This document shows, piece by piece, positions 9,621 through 19,097 of a DNA stretch of 64,000 nt; the stretch's first letter is position 1; every line of letters starts with the position of its first letter. The translations under genes and the position numbers were made by a program. The stretch is from positions 86,605 to 150,604 of the forward strand of contig JAHBSM010000011.1 of NCBI GenBank assembly GCA_019639115.1. Direction: 5' to 3'. The DNA comes from Acidobacteriota bacterium. GTDB lineage: Bacteria > Acidobacteriota > Blastocatellia > Pyrinomonadales > Pyrinomonadaceae. Below the pieces are notes generated by a model. That model did no database searches, was not told the DNA's origin, and saw only the letters and a program-made list of their open reading frames with translations.

Positions 9621-10166
9621 ATGAATACGAACATCAACCCTTGGCACAACGTCAGTATCGGCGACGAAGCTCCATCGACCTTGCAGGCGATAATTGAGAT
9701 ACCAAAAGGATCTCGGGCAAAATACGAGTTGGATAAGACTACGGGAATGTTGAGACTCGACAGGGTCCTGTTCTCGTCCGTGTTCTATCCGGCCAATTAC
9801 GGATTCATCCCGCAAACGTTGGGCGAAGATCACGATCCGCTTGATATCCTCGTTCTTTCGCAGGTGGACATTCGCCCTCTGTGCATCGTAAGAGCAAAAG
9901 TGATCGGCGTTATGAGAATGGTCGACCAGGGAGAGGCTGATGACAAGATCGTAGCCGTAGCGGCCGACGACATCAGCGTGGCAGGTATCGACGATATCAG
10001 ACAGCTTGGCGAGCATTTTCACTCTGAATTGCGGCATTTCTTTGAGGAATATAAGCGACTCGAAGATAAAGCCGTTCTGGTCGAGGGCCTGCAGGATCGT
10101 GTAACGGCCGAGGACATAATTCGAAAGGCGATCTCGGACTATAATTCGGCATTTGGAGGTCAATGA
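9621..10166 (+). CDS. ppa: Inorganic pyrophosphatase (family I)
   Basis: Hydrolyses PPi to phosphate, pulling biosynthetic reactions forward; soluble, Mg-dependent. 181 residues from ATG 9621; an in-frame extension to 9456 is discarded because family members start close to INPWHNV. Active-site landmarks are present: [27 protein letters not shown], and the acidic signature [12 protein letters not shown] (D-x-D-P-x-D type), then [10 protein letters not shown]. Length is normal. No clear Shine-Dalgarno sequence precedes the ATG. It is followed within 50 bases by a small unknown gene. Confidence 0.95.
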   Translation: MNTNINPWHNVSIGDEAPSTLQAIIEIPKGSRAKYELDKTTGMLRLDRVLFSSVFYPANYGFIPQTLGEDHDPLDILVLSQVDIRPLCIVRAKVIGVMRMVDQGEADDKIVAVAADDISVAGIDDIRQLGEHFHSELRHFFEEYKRLEDKAVLVEGLQDRVTAEDIIRKAISDYNSAFGGQ

Positions 10167-10214
10167 TGTCACCGAAGATCACACCTGCCGAGCCGGCTAC
10201 GACAGGGGGGCGGC

Positions 10215-10637
10215 ATGGATAACACGGCATTGTCGGACAATCATCGACGGGCCTTCAATGCCGTGGTCACGCTGACTGAAAAGCGGCTGCTGGAGCTTGA
10301 ATCTATCCTGACGAGATACGAACGTTTCGGGTCGCTGATCATTGATCTAAAGAACGACCTCAATGGCGCGGATCGGCAGCGTATGATCGGCCTGATAGGC
10401 GAGATCAGAACGATGCTGGTGGAGTTCAGTTCACGGTTCTCTTTGCCCGGTGATAGCAGGAGTCTCCGTCGAGAACTCTACACTACGGCCGGATTTCTTT
10501 GGGAGGACCTGGCCTCCGCGGCCGACCATAAGTTCAAAGGCTACGGAAAATTGGACCCTGCGGTGCTTGACGATGTCGAAAAAGCCCTCGAGGGAATGAT
10601 CGCAAAAGTAAGAGAGATAATGACCGTCACTAACTGA
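10215..10637 (+). CDS. Small alpha-helical protein of unknown function
   Basis: 140 residues, soluble, predominantly charged-helical by inspection, with no signal peptide, cysteine or catalytic motif. The first part (LTEKRLLELESILTRYERFG) looks coiled-coil-like. A G-rich ribosome binding site (GGGGGG) lies five bases before the ATG at 10215. The gene lies between ppa and an EamA-type transporter on the same strand with short spacers (48 and 38 bases), so it is probably cotranscribed with them. I do not recognise the family. Confidence 0.7.
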   Translation: MDNTALSDNHRRAFNAVVTLTEKRLLELESILTRYERFGSLIIDLKNDLNGADRQRMIGLIGEIRTMLVEFSSRFSLPGDSRSLRRELYTTAGFLWEDLASAADHKFKGYGKLDPAVLDDVEKALEGMIAKVREIMTVTN

Positions 10638-10675
10638 GAGCCGGCATATTTGGTCTCGATCGTGGAGGTGAAATT

Positions 10676-11098
10676 ATGGAACGATGGATGGCATACGCTT
10701 TGTTGTCGATGTTTTTTGCCGGAGTGACCAGCGTTTTGGCTAAATATGGTCTCGAGGACATCAACAGCGACCTTGCCCTTGCGATAAGGACGCTTACGAT
10801 CCTGGTGCTCGTCATTGGCTTTGTAGCGGCGACAAAGAAATACGACGATCTCTCGGTCGTAACTTGGAAGCAGACCGGGCTTCTCGTGGCATCCGGCCTG
10901 GCGACCACATTAAGCTGGGTTTTTTACTATCGAGCAATGAAGGAAGGCCTTGTCTCCTGGGTGGCCAGCATAGACAAGGCCAGTATAGTTGTGACCCTCG
11001 TTCTTTCGTTCGTTCTGCTCGGTGAGCCGATCACGAAAACTGTATTGATCGGCGGCGGATTGATCCTGGCGGGACTCGTTGTACTGGTGTTCAAATAA
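10676..11098 (+). CDS. EamA-family transporter, half-size
   Basis: 140 residues with four to five hydrophobic helices and a single EamA-like repeat: GVTSVLAKYGLEDINSDLALAIRT, then SWVFYYRAMKEGLVSWVASIDK and the final FVLLGEPIT...LIGGGLILAGLVVLVF. Full-length drug/metabolite transporters carry two such repeats, so this one would act as a dimer, like small multidrug-resistance relatives. The substrate cannot be read from the sequence. Good ribosome binding site (GGAGG) eight bases before the ATG. The next gene's GTG directly abuts this stop codon. Confidence 0.88.
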   Translation: MERWMAYALLSMFFAGVTSVLAKYGLEDINSDLALAIRTLTILVLVIGFVAATKKYDDLSVVTWKQTGLLVASGLATTLSWVFYYRAMKEGLVSWVASIDKASIVVTLVLSFVLLGEPITKTVLIGGGLILAGLVVLVFK

Positions 11099-11521
11099 GT
11101 GAGAAGCAAACGAGCAGCCGAACTGTCCGCGGCCGAACACAACGCACTCGGTGCTGCGTTCTACAGCAGCGGAGCGGTCGGTTTGGCCGTCGAACAGTTT
11201 AGAGTCTCGGTTCGCCTGGCGCCGCAATGCGCCGAATACTGGGGCAATCTCGGTGCCTCGTTGACCGATGTCGGTGATCTCGACGAAGCAAAGAGAGCCT
11301 TGCTGATCTCGGACGAACTGGCTCCTGGGCGTCCTTCGGTTCATTTCCATCTCGGCCTTCTTTTTAGGAAGCTCTCCGAGATCGATTCTGCAGAACGCGA
11401 GTTTCGAAAGGTCATTTCGCTTGATAGCGACGGTTATCTTACGAAACGTTCGCGAGAGTTTCTCTCAAAAACGAAGCCGAAGATCATCCTTGGACTGTCC
11501 GGTACGTGTGAAGAAGATTAA
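11099..11521 (+). CDS. Tetratricopeptide-repeat protein
   Basis: 140 residues. Two to three TPR-like helical pairs are visible: HNALGAAFYSSGAVGLAVEQFR, then CAEYWGNLGASLTDVGDLDEAKRALL, then SVHFHLGLLFRKLSEIDSAERE. TPR domains mediate protein-protein contacts. Start is a GTG immediately after the stop of the EamA gene; there is no internal Met to offer another start, so translational coupling is likely. No signal peptide. Function unknown; partner could be encoded nearby but nothing points to one. Confidence 0.75.
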   Translation: MRSKRAAELSAAEHNALGAAFYSSGAVGLAVEQFRVSVRLAPQCAEYWGNLGASLTDVGDLDEAKRALLISDELAPGRPSVHFHLGLLFRKLSEIDSAEREFRKVISLDSDGYLTKRSREFLSKTKPKIILGLSGTCEED

Positions 11522-11640
11522 TACGCTCGGATGGATCAGAGTCCGATCTGAAGAAACGTCCCTAGAGTTTTCCACAGTTCCGGCAGGGTTCACTTCCGCT
11601 GCAAGCTCAACCATTGCAAACGAATGCAAGCAATAATTCA

Positions 11641-11669
11641 TTTACAACTTGAAGCTTTAAGTGTATCAT
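11641..11669 (+). promoter_or_regulatory. Candidate sigma70-type promoter for the lectin-like gene
   Basis: TTTACA at 11641-11646 and TATCAT at 11664-11669 are separated by exactly 17 bases; each differs from consensus at one position. The spacer contains the near-palindrome ACTTGAAGCTTTAAGT. It would give a 5' leader of roughly 110 bases before the ATG at 11789. The 267-bp space between 11521 and 11789 holds nothing else that I recognise. Confidence 0.5.
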
Positions 11670-11788
11670 CACCTCATTGAGCGGCTGCACATTTAATTTG
11701 CTGCAACCCGGTACCCGTAAGAAACATCAGTAAGCACCGGCCGCGCTCTGCGGCATCGACCTTTGGGCCATAGGATCATGGAGGCGAG

Positions 11789-12523
11789 ATGAGATTTTCT
11801 GCTAAAACTATTCGAGGACTATTGGTTACGGTCATCGTACTTGCTCTGACGGTGGTCGCATTGGGTGACACGATCCGACTGAAAGACGGCAGTCTGATCA
11901 AAGGCAAGATCCTGAGTTTCTCGAACGGCAAGTTCATTGTGCTCGTGGGTGAAGGATCACGCAGCCGGCAATTGACATTCAATGCATCGGAGATAGATTC
12001 GATCACATTCGACCAGATCGAACCCGGAGCCGCCGGAACCCAAAAAGCATCGTATGAAACCCCGGCATCAACCGGCGCTCCAAAAGTGGTGACAACTGAC
12101 AACACGGGCGTTGTGTCGTCGCCCAAACCGTCTCAGCCGGCGGCGGCGAAGCCGATCGTGTGGAATGTCCGGGTGACTGCCGACAACACCGCCAATGGCT
12201 GGACCAACACGGGTTGGGTCGTTAAGAAAGGGCAGCGAATACGGATCTCCGGCGACGGCAAGGTCTCGCTTGGCGGCGGCAAGGCATCTCCGCCTGCTGG
12301 CTTACCGGATCTAAGGGATGACAACAAGCTGCTCAAGAATGTCCCGACTGGCGCTCTGATCGCCGTTATCGGCGACGACAATAACGACTTTATTTTCATT
12401 GGTGCCTCGCGTGAGATCGTTGCGACCCGTGACGGCTCGCTGTTTCTGGGTGTCAACGAGGGAAATCTCGATGACAACTCTGGAACCTTCAGCGTGAAGA
12501 TCGAGGTCTTTCCCGAAAACTAA
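11789..12523 (+). CDS. Exported protein with PA-IL/LecA-like C-terminal domain
   Basis: 244 residues. Signal peptide (LLVTVIVLALTVVALG) is followed by a small beta domain, DTIRLKDGSLIKGKILSFSNGKFIVLV, resembling an Sm/SH3-like strand order. After a Pro/Ala linker (about residues 110-125) comes a ~115-residue domain: the WTNTGWVVKKGQRIRISGDG, GALIAVIGDDNNDFIFIG, LFLGVNEGNLDDNSGTFSVKI order resembles the PA-IL (LecA) lectin-like fold, which in Pseudomonas binds galactose through calcium. The acidic run EGNLDDNSG fits a calcium site. Sugar binding itself is inference. Ribosome binding site GGAGG precedes the ATG; a terminator follows. Confidence 0.82.
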   Translation: MRFSAKTIRGLLVTVIVLALTVVALGDTIRLKDGSLIKGKILSFSNGKFIVLVGEGSRSRQLTFNASEIDSITFDQIEPGAAGTQKASYETPASTGAPKVVTTDNTGVVSSPKPSQPAAAKPIVWNVRVTADNTANGWTNTGWVVKKGQRIRISGDGKVSLGGGKASPPAGLPDLRDDNKLLKNVPTGALIAVIGDDNNDFIFIGASREIVATRDGSLFLGVNEGNLDDNSGTFSVKIEVFPEN

Positions 12524-12552
12524 GCTTAAGCTCCGCCACCGGATCTGTTGGA

Positions 12553-12585
12553 AAATGCCTCGGCCTAAGCGAGGCATTTTTGTAT
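12553..12585 (+). terminator. Rho-independent terminator
   Basis: A 10-bp perfect stem AAATGCCTCG / CGAGGCATTT with a 7-base loop continues into TTTTTGTATTT, 30 bases after the lectin-like gene. Confidence 0.88.
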
Positions 12586-12653
12586 TTGCCGCATTGAATA
12601 AATCCAACCAAAAGCAGAGAATCGAACTCTAACCAATTACCAACTACCGCCTT

Positions 12654-13907
12654 ATGAAGTCTATAAATTTTCGACCGCTTCCGTTGATGTTGGCGCTGCT
12701 GTTACTCATACCGGTGCTCGTGATCCCGAACGCTGCGCAGTCACGTCCTCAGAAAAGCGAATCGACCAAGGGTGACGGCAAAAAGAATCAACGCCCGACC
12801 GAAGAGGAACTAAAGAAGCGGGAAGAAGAGAGACGGCGAGAAGAGGAAGAGCGTAATGCGATAGTCGATACCGAGGTGGAAAGGGTCAAAACCGAGGTCG
12901 TCGGTATTGACGCCGTTGTGATCAACAAGAAAACCGGCGCGATCATCGGCGGGCTAAAGAAAGGGAATTTTGCGATCTTTGAGGATGGAAAGCAACAGAC
13001 CATTTCAAGTTTTTCTTCGGCCGAATCTCCTATCACGGTCACACTTCTGTTGGAGTTCAGCCGCTGGACCGAGATCTTCGGTAGCGCGGCGGGTGGACGA
13101 TTCGAGCCCGGGACCTATGAGGTGATCCGGCCGGTCGCTTATTTTCTCTCGCGATTCATAAAGCCGCCGAATGATTATGCTTCTGTGGTCGCGTTCGATA
13201 TGCGGCCGACGCCGATAACGGATTTCACCAACGACCCGAACAGGCTGAGGGCGACGATCGATCTTTTGCTTAGGAACCAGCCTGCATTCCGCGAGAATAA
13301 TCTGTGGGATGCACTGAAGTTCACGCTCGTAGGCGGGCGTGGCGACACGGTGGTCCTGGAGAATTCCCGCGAACGCTACTCTGATTATTCCGGTATGCAG
13401 GACCTAAAGGCTCCACGCAAGGCGATAATTTTGGTCGCATCAGGAATAGATACATTCAGCAAGATAAATTATTCGGACGCTCGCAAGATCGTTCAGGAAG
13501 CAGGCGTGCCGATCTATATCATCAGCACAGGCAACCTGTTCTTCAAAAAATACGAAGGATACCTCGGCCCGACCGACAGCATCTCAGGCATGCCCGGAAG
13601 GCTGACCTTCTTGCAGGCCCAGAATGCGATGAATACGATCGCGAAAGAATCGGGTGGAGCACACTTTCCAATGACGTTCGAGAGCGAAGTGCCGGATATA
13701 CTGCAGAACATCAATGCCGAACTCCGGAATCAATACAATCTGACATACGACCTAGACTCTCCGCGGGTGCCCGGAAAGAGATACAAACTCGAGGTCAAAG
13801 TCGATGTGGACGGCGACGGGGTTTTCGACGATAAGACATACGTCGTACAGCATCGTCCATTTTACGTTCCGAGTGCCCCCGCTCCTGCCAAAAAGCCCTC
13901 GAAATGA
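12654..13907 (+). CDS. VWFA-related Acidobacterial-type exported protein
   Basis: 417 residues. Signal peptide (LPLMLALLLLIPVLVIPNAAQ), then a highly charged Glu/Arg-rich segment (residues ~40-75), then VVGIDAVVINKKTGAIIGGL...FAIFEDGKQQTISSF, the hallmark entry of the VWFA-related family TIGR03436 abundant in Acidobacteria. The VWA-like domain follows (SPITVTLLLEFSR through YIISTGN), ending with NAELRNQYNLTYDLDSPR and a C-terminal beta segment. The usual metal-ion-dependent adhesion motif DxSxS reads LLEFSRW, so metal binding is probably lost. Function unknown. Its stop overlaps the next start (ATGA), so the two are translationally coupled. Confidence 0.9.
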   Translation: MKSINFRPLPLMLALLLLIPVLVIPNAAQSRPQKSESTKGDGKKNQRPTEEELKKREEERRREEEERNAIVDTEVERVKTEVVGIDAVVINKKTGAIIGGLKKGNFAIFEDGKQQTISSFSSAESPITVTLLLEFSRWTEIFGSAAGGRFEPGTYEVIRPVAYFLSRFIKPPNDYASVVAFDMRPTPITDFTNDPNRLRATIDLLLRNQPAFRENNLWDALKFTLVGGRGDTVVLENSRERYSDYSGMQDLKAPRKAIILVASGIDTFSKINYSDARKIVQEAGVPIYIISTGNLFFKKYEGYLGPTDSISGMPGRLTFLQAQNAMNTIAKESGGAHFPMTFESEVPDILQNINAELRNQYNLTYDLDSPRVPGKRYKLEVKVDVDGDGVFDDKTYVVQHRPFYVPSAPAPAKKPSK

Positions 13908-14788
13908 AGAGAATCGGCGAGATCGCGACGCCTGATACCTTCAGTTTCAAGCACACCCTCGGGAGTCACGGCTGGTATGACCTTGCGCCCTTAGAAAAGG
14001 TCGCCGATGATCGATTCAGATGCGTTTTGCGTCGCGGATCGAAAGGCGAGCCCGTACTTATAGATGTTTCGTCCGAAGATAATGCGATAGTCGTACGTGC
14101 AGGTTCGGGTCCCGTGGATCGCAAAGGCGTACTTCGCGACGTAGCACACATGGTCCGTCTCGACGAGGACCTGGACAATTTTTATCAACTAATCGACGAC
14201 GACACTCCCATGAATTGGGCCAAGCTGAAAGGCGGCGGTCGAATGCTTCGATCGTCGACCGTCTGGGAGGATCTTGTAAAATCACTCTGCACGACGAACT
14301 GCTCGTGGTCTCTAACCCGAATAATGGTCCGAAACCTGGTCGAGCTGCTCGGCGATCCGACAGCGGAAGGCCCTAAGGCATTTCCGACAGCCGAAAGTAT
14401 GGCAGAACGCAGTGAAGCCTTCTATCGCGACGAGATCAGGTGCGGATACCGTGCGCCTTATTTCAAGGAACTGGCCGAGGCCGTCGCAGCGGGCGATATC
14501 GCCCCCGAATCGTGGATCGACAGTCCGCTTCCGACCGCCGAATTGAAAGCGTCGATAAAAAAGGTCAAGGGCGTTGGCGATTACGCAGCGGAGAATTTGC
14601 TAAAGCTACTCGGCCGTTACGACGGGCTTGCCCTGGACTCGTGGCTCAGAGCCGGCTTTGCCGCCAAGCATAACGGTGGACGCAAATGCACGGATAGTAA
14701 GATCGAACGCCACTATCGTCGATTCGGCCGATGGAAAGGGCTTGCAATTTGGTGCGATATGACGTCCGATTGGTTCAGCGAACAGTGA
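13904..14788 (+). CDS. HhH-GPD family DNA glycosylase (AlkA/OGG-like)
   Basis: 294 residues. The helix-hairpin-helix reads KKVKGVGDYAAENLLKLLG (residues ~219-237) followed by the catalytic-type aspartate region LALDSWLR (Asp245), as in AlkA-like base-excision glycosylases. The N-terminal ~100 residues form a beta-rich platform (FSFKHTLGSHGWYDLAPL), as in AlkA and OGG1, and the central part has the helical HhH-GPD core (VWEDLVKSLCTTNCSW). I see no lysine at the OGG1 catalytic position, so a monofunctional alkylbase-type activity is more likely (inference). No C-terminal [4Fe-4S] cysteine loop is present. Overlaps the VWFA gene by four bases, an odd partner. Confidence 0.85.
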   Translation: MKRIGEIATPDTFSFKHTLGSHGWYDLAPLEKVADDRFRCVLRRGSKGEPVLIDVSSEDNAIVVRAGSGPVDRKGVLRDVAHMVRLDEDLDNFYQLIDDDTPMNWAKLKGGGRMLRSSTVWEDLVKSLCTTNCSWSLTRIMVRNLVELLGDPTAEGPKAFPTAESMAERSEAFYRDEIRCGYRAPYFKELAEAVAAGDIAPESWIDSPLPTAELKASIKKVKGVGDYAAENLLKLLGRYDGLALDSWLRAGFAAKHNGGRKCTDSKIERHYRRFGRWKGLAIWCDMTSDWFSEQ

Positions 14789-14813
14789 GACCGCGACGAC
14801 CGGAAAGTATTTA

Positions 14814-15443
14814 TCATTGATCGGATATTGCGTCGCGGATCGCATTCAATAGAACGCGTTTATCGTCCTTTCGCGAAACGCCGTCAATGATCGGCGGATG
14901 ATATCGGATGGTTACACGGCGAAAGAACCGCGGGAATTTGCGGTCCTGCGGCCATATCAGATTGCCGCCCGAGATAGTGGCCGGCAGTACCGGAACGCCT
15001 GCGGCCAGAGCGATGCGTGCCGCACCTTCTCTAAACGGCAGCAGCTGTCCGTCCTCGAACTCTCGCGCACCCTCAGGGAAAATTATGAGCGTGGCCCCGG
15101 CTCGCAGCGATGTTAGAGATTCCTTGTAAGCGATCTTAGCCCGAGACCCGCTGAGCGCCACCGGAAATGCGCCGAGAAATCGTATCAGCGGGCCCACGAT
15201 CGGCCATCCGAACGCAACGTCGAAGGCCATGAACCTCAGTTTCCGGCCCTTTAGAGGAATTGAGAGCCAGACCGGGTCCATATAGGTCTGGTGATTGGCC
15301 GCCACCACTACCGGCCCGAGCGACGGAGGCGGAATATTCTCAACTCCTTCGAATTTAATGAACCAAAGCGGCTTACTCACGCACAGAGCTATCATTCGCC
15401 CGAGCTTGATGATAAATGGTGGAGGGTATCGAAACTCGGACAT
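14814..15443 (-). CDS. 1-acyl-sn-glycerol-3-phosphate acyltransferase family protein
   Basis: 209 residues. Contains the PlsC/LPLAT catalytic motif N-H-x4-D (ANHQTYMDP, His51 and Asp56) and the second block FPEGAREFEDG (residues 122-132) with the later GAARIALAAGVPVLP segment. One N-terminal hydrophobic stretch may associate with the membrane. It acylates lysophosphatidate or a related acceptor with an acyl-CoA or acyl-ACP; the acceptor cannot be fixed from sequence, so no symbol is given. Start ATG at 15443, just downstream (minus strand) of the PilZ gene's terminator. Convergent with the glycosylase gene. Confidence 0.9.
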   Translation of the reverse strand: MSEFRYPPPFIIKLGRMIALCVSKPLWFIKFEGVENIPPPSLGPVVVAANHQTYMDPVWLSIPLKGRKLRFMAFDVAFGWPIVGPLIRFLGAFPVALSGSRAKIAYKESLTSLRAGATLIIFPEGAREFEDGQLLPFREGAARIALAAGVPVLPATISGGNLIWPQDRKFPRFFRRVTIRYHPPIIDGVSRKDDKRVLLNAIRDAISDQ

Positions 15444-15445
15444 TG

Positions 15446-15477
15446 AAAAAGCCGGATCGCAACGAGCGTCCGGCTTT
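15446..15477 (-). terminator. Rho-independent terminator for the PilZ gene
   Basis: Read on the minus strand, AAAGCCGGA pairs perfectly with TCCGGCTTT across a 12-base loop and continues into TTTTTC. It lies directly upstream of the acyltransferase start, so that gene needs its own promoter or depends on read-through. Confidence 0.75.
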
Positions 15478-15524
15478 AGGTTAAATACTTTGACGGCCGA
15501 CTTTCAAGCTTAGCGGCCTGATCG

Positions 15525-16325
15525 TCACTCGATGCCTTCGAGCGGGAACAGCCGGTCAATGAACTCGATATGAAGCCGAGTTATACCGTCGGGGCCGATG
15601 CGTTTTCCTCTGACGACAGAAATGATCCTGACATCATTGCGAACGCTGAAAACCCTGAGAAAGGCACCCGGATCCAGATCGAACTGAGTGAATACGGCAG
15701 CTCCGCCGAGACTTATGTTCTCAGTGACCGTAGTCTCGGAGCGCGTTACTTCGCCGGCGTCATTGAGTAGCTCAAGCACAAGCGACTCAGGGATCGGGTA
15801 CCGAGTTTGTTTCCTGAGATCCTTAGGCAGATCGCTATCGTCTGCCAAAAGGTCAGCCTCTGTGATCCGCCAGAATCCTTCGTCGTTCCGCGAAACGATG
15901 TCATAAAGCCTTGACGGATGCCTGAGGTATTCGGTGGGCGGCTTCGCTCCTATGAATGCGACGCCGACAGCGTATTGAGGTTTGTCAACCGATTCCGAGG
16001 TCTCGATACAACGCCGAACCAGGCCCCAGATGCGATATTGCGGCTCGGAGTGGTCATAGCATCTCAGCTGCCTCGGCATCGGTATCGTCAGCAGGACCAG
16101 TCGGCCCCGTTTGACCGGCCGTTTGAGCAGAAATCCGGCACCGAACGCCGACACATCGCTTAGGCGCGTGACCTCGTTCCACGATACGGCACTATCGACA
16201 CGAACCTCGACCCTGACAGGCAGCGGCAACGCAATACGCTGTATCCGACGTTGCTCGTCATCGCCCGGACGGGTCGGAACGGGTCGATCTACGGTTCTTG
16301 AACTTTCAGAATTGTGGGCTTGCAT
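15525..16325 (-). CDS. PilZ-domain protein with two PilZ-like halves
   Basis: 266 residues. The C-terminal half starts KQTRYPIPESLVLELL and continues TVTENISLGGAAVFTQFDLDPGAFLRV, a PilZ domain with the usual (R/Q)xxxR and (D/N)xSxxG positions (R in KQTRY; ENISLGG), as needed for cyclic-di-GMP binding. The N-terminal half is a second, related unit: RRIQRIALPLPVRVEV, then RLSDVSAFGAGFLLKRPVKRG. So the protein may bind c-di-GMP at one or both sites and act as an effector in surface behaviour or motility (inference). Soluble, no signal peptide. Divergent from gyrA. Confidence 0.88.
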   Translation of the reverse strand: MQAHNSESSRTVDRPVPTRPGDDEQRRIQRIALPLPVRVEVRVDSAVSWNEVTRLSDVSAFGAGFLLKRPVKRGRLVLLTIPMPRQLRCYDHSEPQYRIWGLVRRCIETSESVDKPQYAVGVAFIGAKPPTEYLRHPSRLYDIVSRNDEGFWRITEADLLADDSDLPKDLRKQTRYPIPESLVLELLNDAGEVTRSETTVTENISLGGAAVFTQFDLDPGAFLRVFSVRNDVRIISVVRGKRIGPDGITRLHIEFIDRLFPLEGIE

Positions 16326-16376
16326 TGGTCTGCAGAAGCGGGCCTAAGACTGCGGCCGGGATGGGATCTCGCGTGT

Positions 16377-16405
16377 TTGCGAAACAGGCTTTTAACCTGT
16401 AAAAT
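16377..16405 (+). promoter_or_regulatory. Candidate sigma70-type promoter for gyrA
   Basis: TTGCGA at 16377-16382 and TAAAAT at 16400-16405, spaced by 17 bases, lie about 92 bases before the gyrA ATG. The spacer holds an inverted repeat ACAGG-N7-CCTGT (16384-16400) that ends on the first base of the -10 box, a natural place for an operator or a supercoiling-sensitive element. Confidence 0.6.
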
Positions 16406-16497
16406 ATAGAAATAAATAAGGCTAACTGATTTCCACAATTTGATCCAGAAATAGTTGTCCCGCAGTTATCTTCCTTGACACGGTCATCTGAACGAAC

Positions 16498-19041
16498 ATG
16501 GATTCTCTACAAGACAAATTTCAGATAAATATCGAAGACGAGATGCGTAGGTCGTATCTCGATTATGCCATGTCGGTAATTATCGGCAGGGCATTGCCTG
16601 ACGTAAGGGACGGCTTCAAGCCGGTGCACCGGCGAGTGCTTTACGGTATGTTCGAGGCCGGCAATACAGCGGGCAAACCTTTTCGTAAATCTGCCGGACC
16701 CGTCGGCGACGTGATGGGTAAGTATCATCCGCACGGTGATTCTGCGATCTACGACACGATAGTACGCATGGCGCAGGATTTCTCGCTTCGGTATCCGCTC
16801 ATACAAGGCCAGGGCAACTTCGGTTCGATCGACGGCGACAACCCAGCCGCGATGCGTTACACCGAGGTGCGTCTCGCAAAGATCGCGGACGAAGTGCTGG
16901 CGGATATTGAGAAGGAGACCGTCGATTTCCAGCCGAACTATGACGGCAGGCTGAGCGAACCTACCGTTCTGCCCACTCGCATACCCAATCTGCTGGTGAA
17001 CGGCTCAGAAGGGATCGCTGTCGGTATGGCGACAAAGATCCCACCGCACAACCTTACAGAGGTCTTGGATGCATGTATCGCCCTGCTCAAGAACCCCCAG
17101 ATCTCGCCCGATGACCTGATCAAATTGATCCCGGGACCCGACTTTCCTACAGCCGGATTCATTTACGGAAGGGAAGGGATCCTGAGCGCCTACAAGACCG
17201 GCCGAGGGATCATCCAGATGCGGGCCAAAGCCGTCGTCGATGAGATAGGCCGTGGTGACCGTACGCGGCAAGCTGTCGTCGTTACCGAGATCCCGTATCA
17301 GGTCAATAAAGCTCGCCTGATAGAAAAGATCGCAGAATTGACGCAGGAGAAAAAGCTGGACGGGATAGCTGAGATACGCGACGAATCGAACCGCGAGGGA
17401 ATGAGGATCGTGATCGAGCTCAAACGGGATGCGATCCCCCAGGTCCTGCTTAACAAGCTTTACAAGCTGACGCCGATGCAGTCTAGCTTTGGCATCATCA
17501 ACATCGCGATAGTTGACGGGCAGCCTAAAGTATTGACGCTGAAGGAGTTGCTCGAAGCATTCGTCGATTTCCGACGAGAGGTCGTCAGAAGACGGACCGA
17601 GTTCGACCTCAGAAAGGCACAGGCTCGCGCTCATATCTTAGAGGGCTTGAACAAAGCCATCGATGCCCTGGACCACATAATCCCGTTGATCCGAAATTCG
17701 CGGTCGGTGGATGAAGCAAGAAATTGGCTGACGGCGAATTTCACGACGCTGGACGAGGTCAAGAAATGGCGCGGTATCACGGGCAATAAGACCGAGGATC
17801 AGTTCCTGAAGGATCTCCGAAAGGTCATCGGCAGCCTTGAATTCAGCGAGGTTCAGGCTCAGGCGATCCTGGATCTCCAGCTTAGAAGACTTTCGGCACT
17901 CGAGCGTCAAAAGATCCTCGATGAATATGCCGAGATCATCAAATACATTGCAGAGTTAGAGAATATCCTGGCTAATGACGGTGTGCTGCGACAGGTGGTC
18001 ATCGACGAATTGGCCGAGATAAAACGCGTTTACGGCGACGAACGCAGAACGGTGATCGTTGACGCCGGCGTCGAACTCCGTATCGAGGACCTGATACCCA
18101 ACGAAGAGGTCGCGATCACGGTAACAAAGGCGGGCTATATCAAACGCACGCCGGTATCGACCTATTCGCGGCAAGGACGCGGAGGCAAGGGGCGACTTGG
18201 AGCCACGGCAAAGAACGAAGACTATGTCGAGCATCTATTCACGGCATCCACGCATGATGCTCTGATGATCTTTACGGACGACGGCCAGGTTTACAAGATG
18301 AAGGTTCACGAGATACCCGAAGCCGCTGCCGCAGCGAGAGGCAAGGCCGTCGTGAATCTCGTTCAGTTGTCGCAGGAGCGTAAGATGGTGTCCACGATGG
18401 CCGTCAAGGATTTTTCCGAAGAGATCTACCTGACGATGGTCACGAAGAAGGGCGTTATCAAGAAAACGGCTCTCGCGGAGTTTCAGAACATACGTGCCAA
18501 CGGGATCAACGCTATTAACATCGATCCGGATGACGAACTCATCGAGGTGATCCGTACCGATGGCAAACAGCAGATATTCGTGGCAACGCACGACGGAATG
18601 GCGGTCAGATTCAACGAAACGGATGTACGGCCGATGGGGAGGGCCGCTCGCGGCGTTCGCGGCGTGAACCTCAGGGGTGGCGACTATGTCGTTTCTGTTT
18701 GCTCCGTTTCGCCTGAAGGCACGGAAAAGATCCTGTCCGTTTCGGAAAAAGGATTTGGGAAACAGACCACGGTCGATAGCTATCGCCTGACAAAACGCGG
18801 CGGGATCGGCGTGATAAACATGAAAACGACGGACAAGACGGGCAAGGTCGTCGCCGCTTTCCCCGTCCAGGATGACAGCGAGATCATACTCATCACGCAG
18901 CAGGCAAAACTGATCCGTCTCGGCGTCGATAAGATCCGCGAGACCGGTCGTTCGGCACAGGGCGTGACGCTGATACGGTGCGGCGACGAGGACTTGGTCA
19001 CGTCGGCGTCAGTTCTCGCGGCCGAAGAGGACGCCGAGTAA
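16498..19041 (+). CDS. gyrA: DNA gyrase subunit A
   Basis: Type II topoisomerase subunit that cleaves and rejoins DNA to introduce negative supercoils, with GyrB as ATPase partner. 847 residues. Catalytic Tyr121 lies in [10 protein letters not shown]. The quinolone-resistance region reads [20 protein letters not shown] with Ser82 and Asp86 (E. coli 83 and 87), the sensitive-type residues. The C-terminal beta-pinwheel carries the GyrA box as QGRGGKG, one residue different from the common QRRGGKG, supporting gyrase rather than topoisomerase IV. The C-terminus is short and acidic (AAEEDAE). gyrB is not in the window. A bidirectional terminator follows. Confidence 0.97.
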   Translation: MDSLQDKFQINIEDEMRRSYLDYAMSVIIGRALPDVRDGFKPVHRRVLYGMFEAGNTAGKPFRKSAGPVGDVMGKYHPHGDSAIYDTIVRMAQDFSLRYPLIQGQGNFGSIDGDNPAAMRYTEVRLAKIADEVLADIEKETVDFQPNYDGRLSEPTVLPTRIPNLLVNGSEGIAVGMATKIPPHNLTEVLDACIALLKNPQISPDDLIKLIPGPDFPTAGFIYGREGILSAYKTGRGIIQMRAKAVVDEIGRGDRTRQAVVVTEIPYQVNKARLIEKIAELTQEKKLDGIAEIRDESNREGMRIVIELKRDAIPQVLLNKLYKLTPMQSSFGIINIAIVDGQPKVLTLKELLEAFVDFRREVVRRRTEFDLRKAQARAHILEGLNKAIDALDHIIPLIRNSRSVDEARNWLTANFTTLDEVKKWRGITGNKTEDQFLKDLRKVIGSLEFSEVQAQAILDLQLRRLSALERQKILDEYAEIIKYIAELENILANDGVLRQVVIDELAEIKRVYGDERRTVIVDAGVELRIEDLIPNEEVAITVTKAGYIKRTPVSTYSRQGRGGKGRLGATAKNEDYVEHLFTASTHDALMIFTDDGQVYKMKVHEIPEAAAAARGKAVVNLVQLSQERKMVSTMAVKDFSEEIYLTMVTKKGVIKKTALAEFQNIRANGINAINIDPDDELIEVIRTDGKQQIFVATHDGMAVRFNETDVRPMGRAARGVRGVNLRGGDYVVSVCSVSPEGTEKILSVSEKGFGKQTTVDSYRLTKRGGIGVINMKTTDKTGKVVAAFPVQDDSEIILITQQAKLIRLGVDKIRETGRSAQGVTLIRCGDEDLVTSASVLAAEEDAE

Positions 19042-19062
19042 AGGTTAGGCGTCGATTGATAG

Positions 19063-19088
19063 AAAATGGCCCCGATCGGGGCCTTTTC
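19063..19088. terminator. Bidirectional terminator between gyrA and the convergent gene
   Basis: The stem GGCCCC / GGGGCC with loop GATC is preceded by AAAAT and followed by TTTTC, so it can end transcripts from gyrA (plus) and from the exported-protein gene ending at 19098 (minus). Confidence 0.82.
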
Positions 19089-19097
19089 TCGTTTGGT

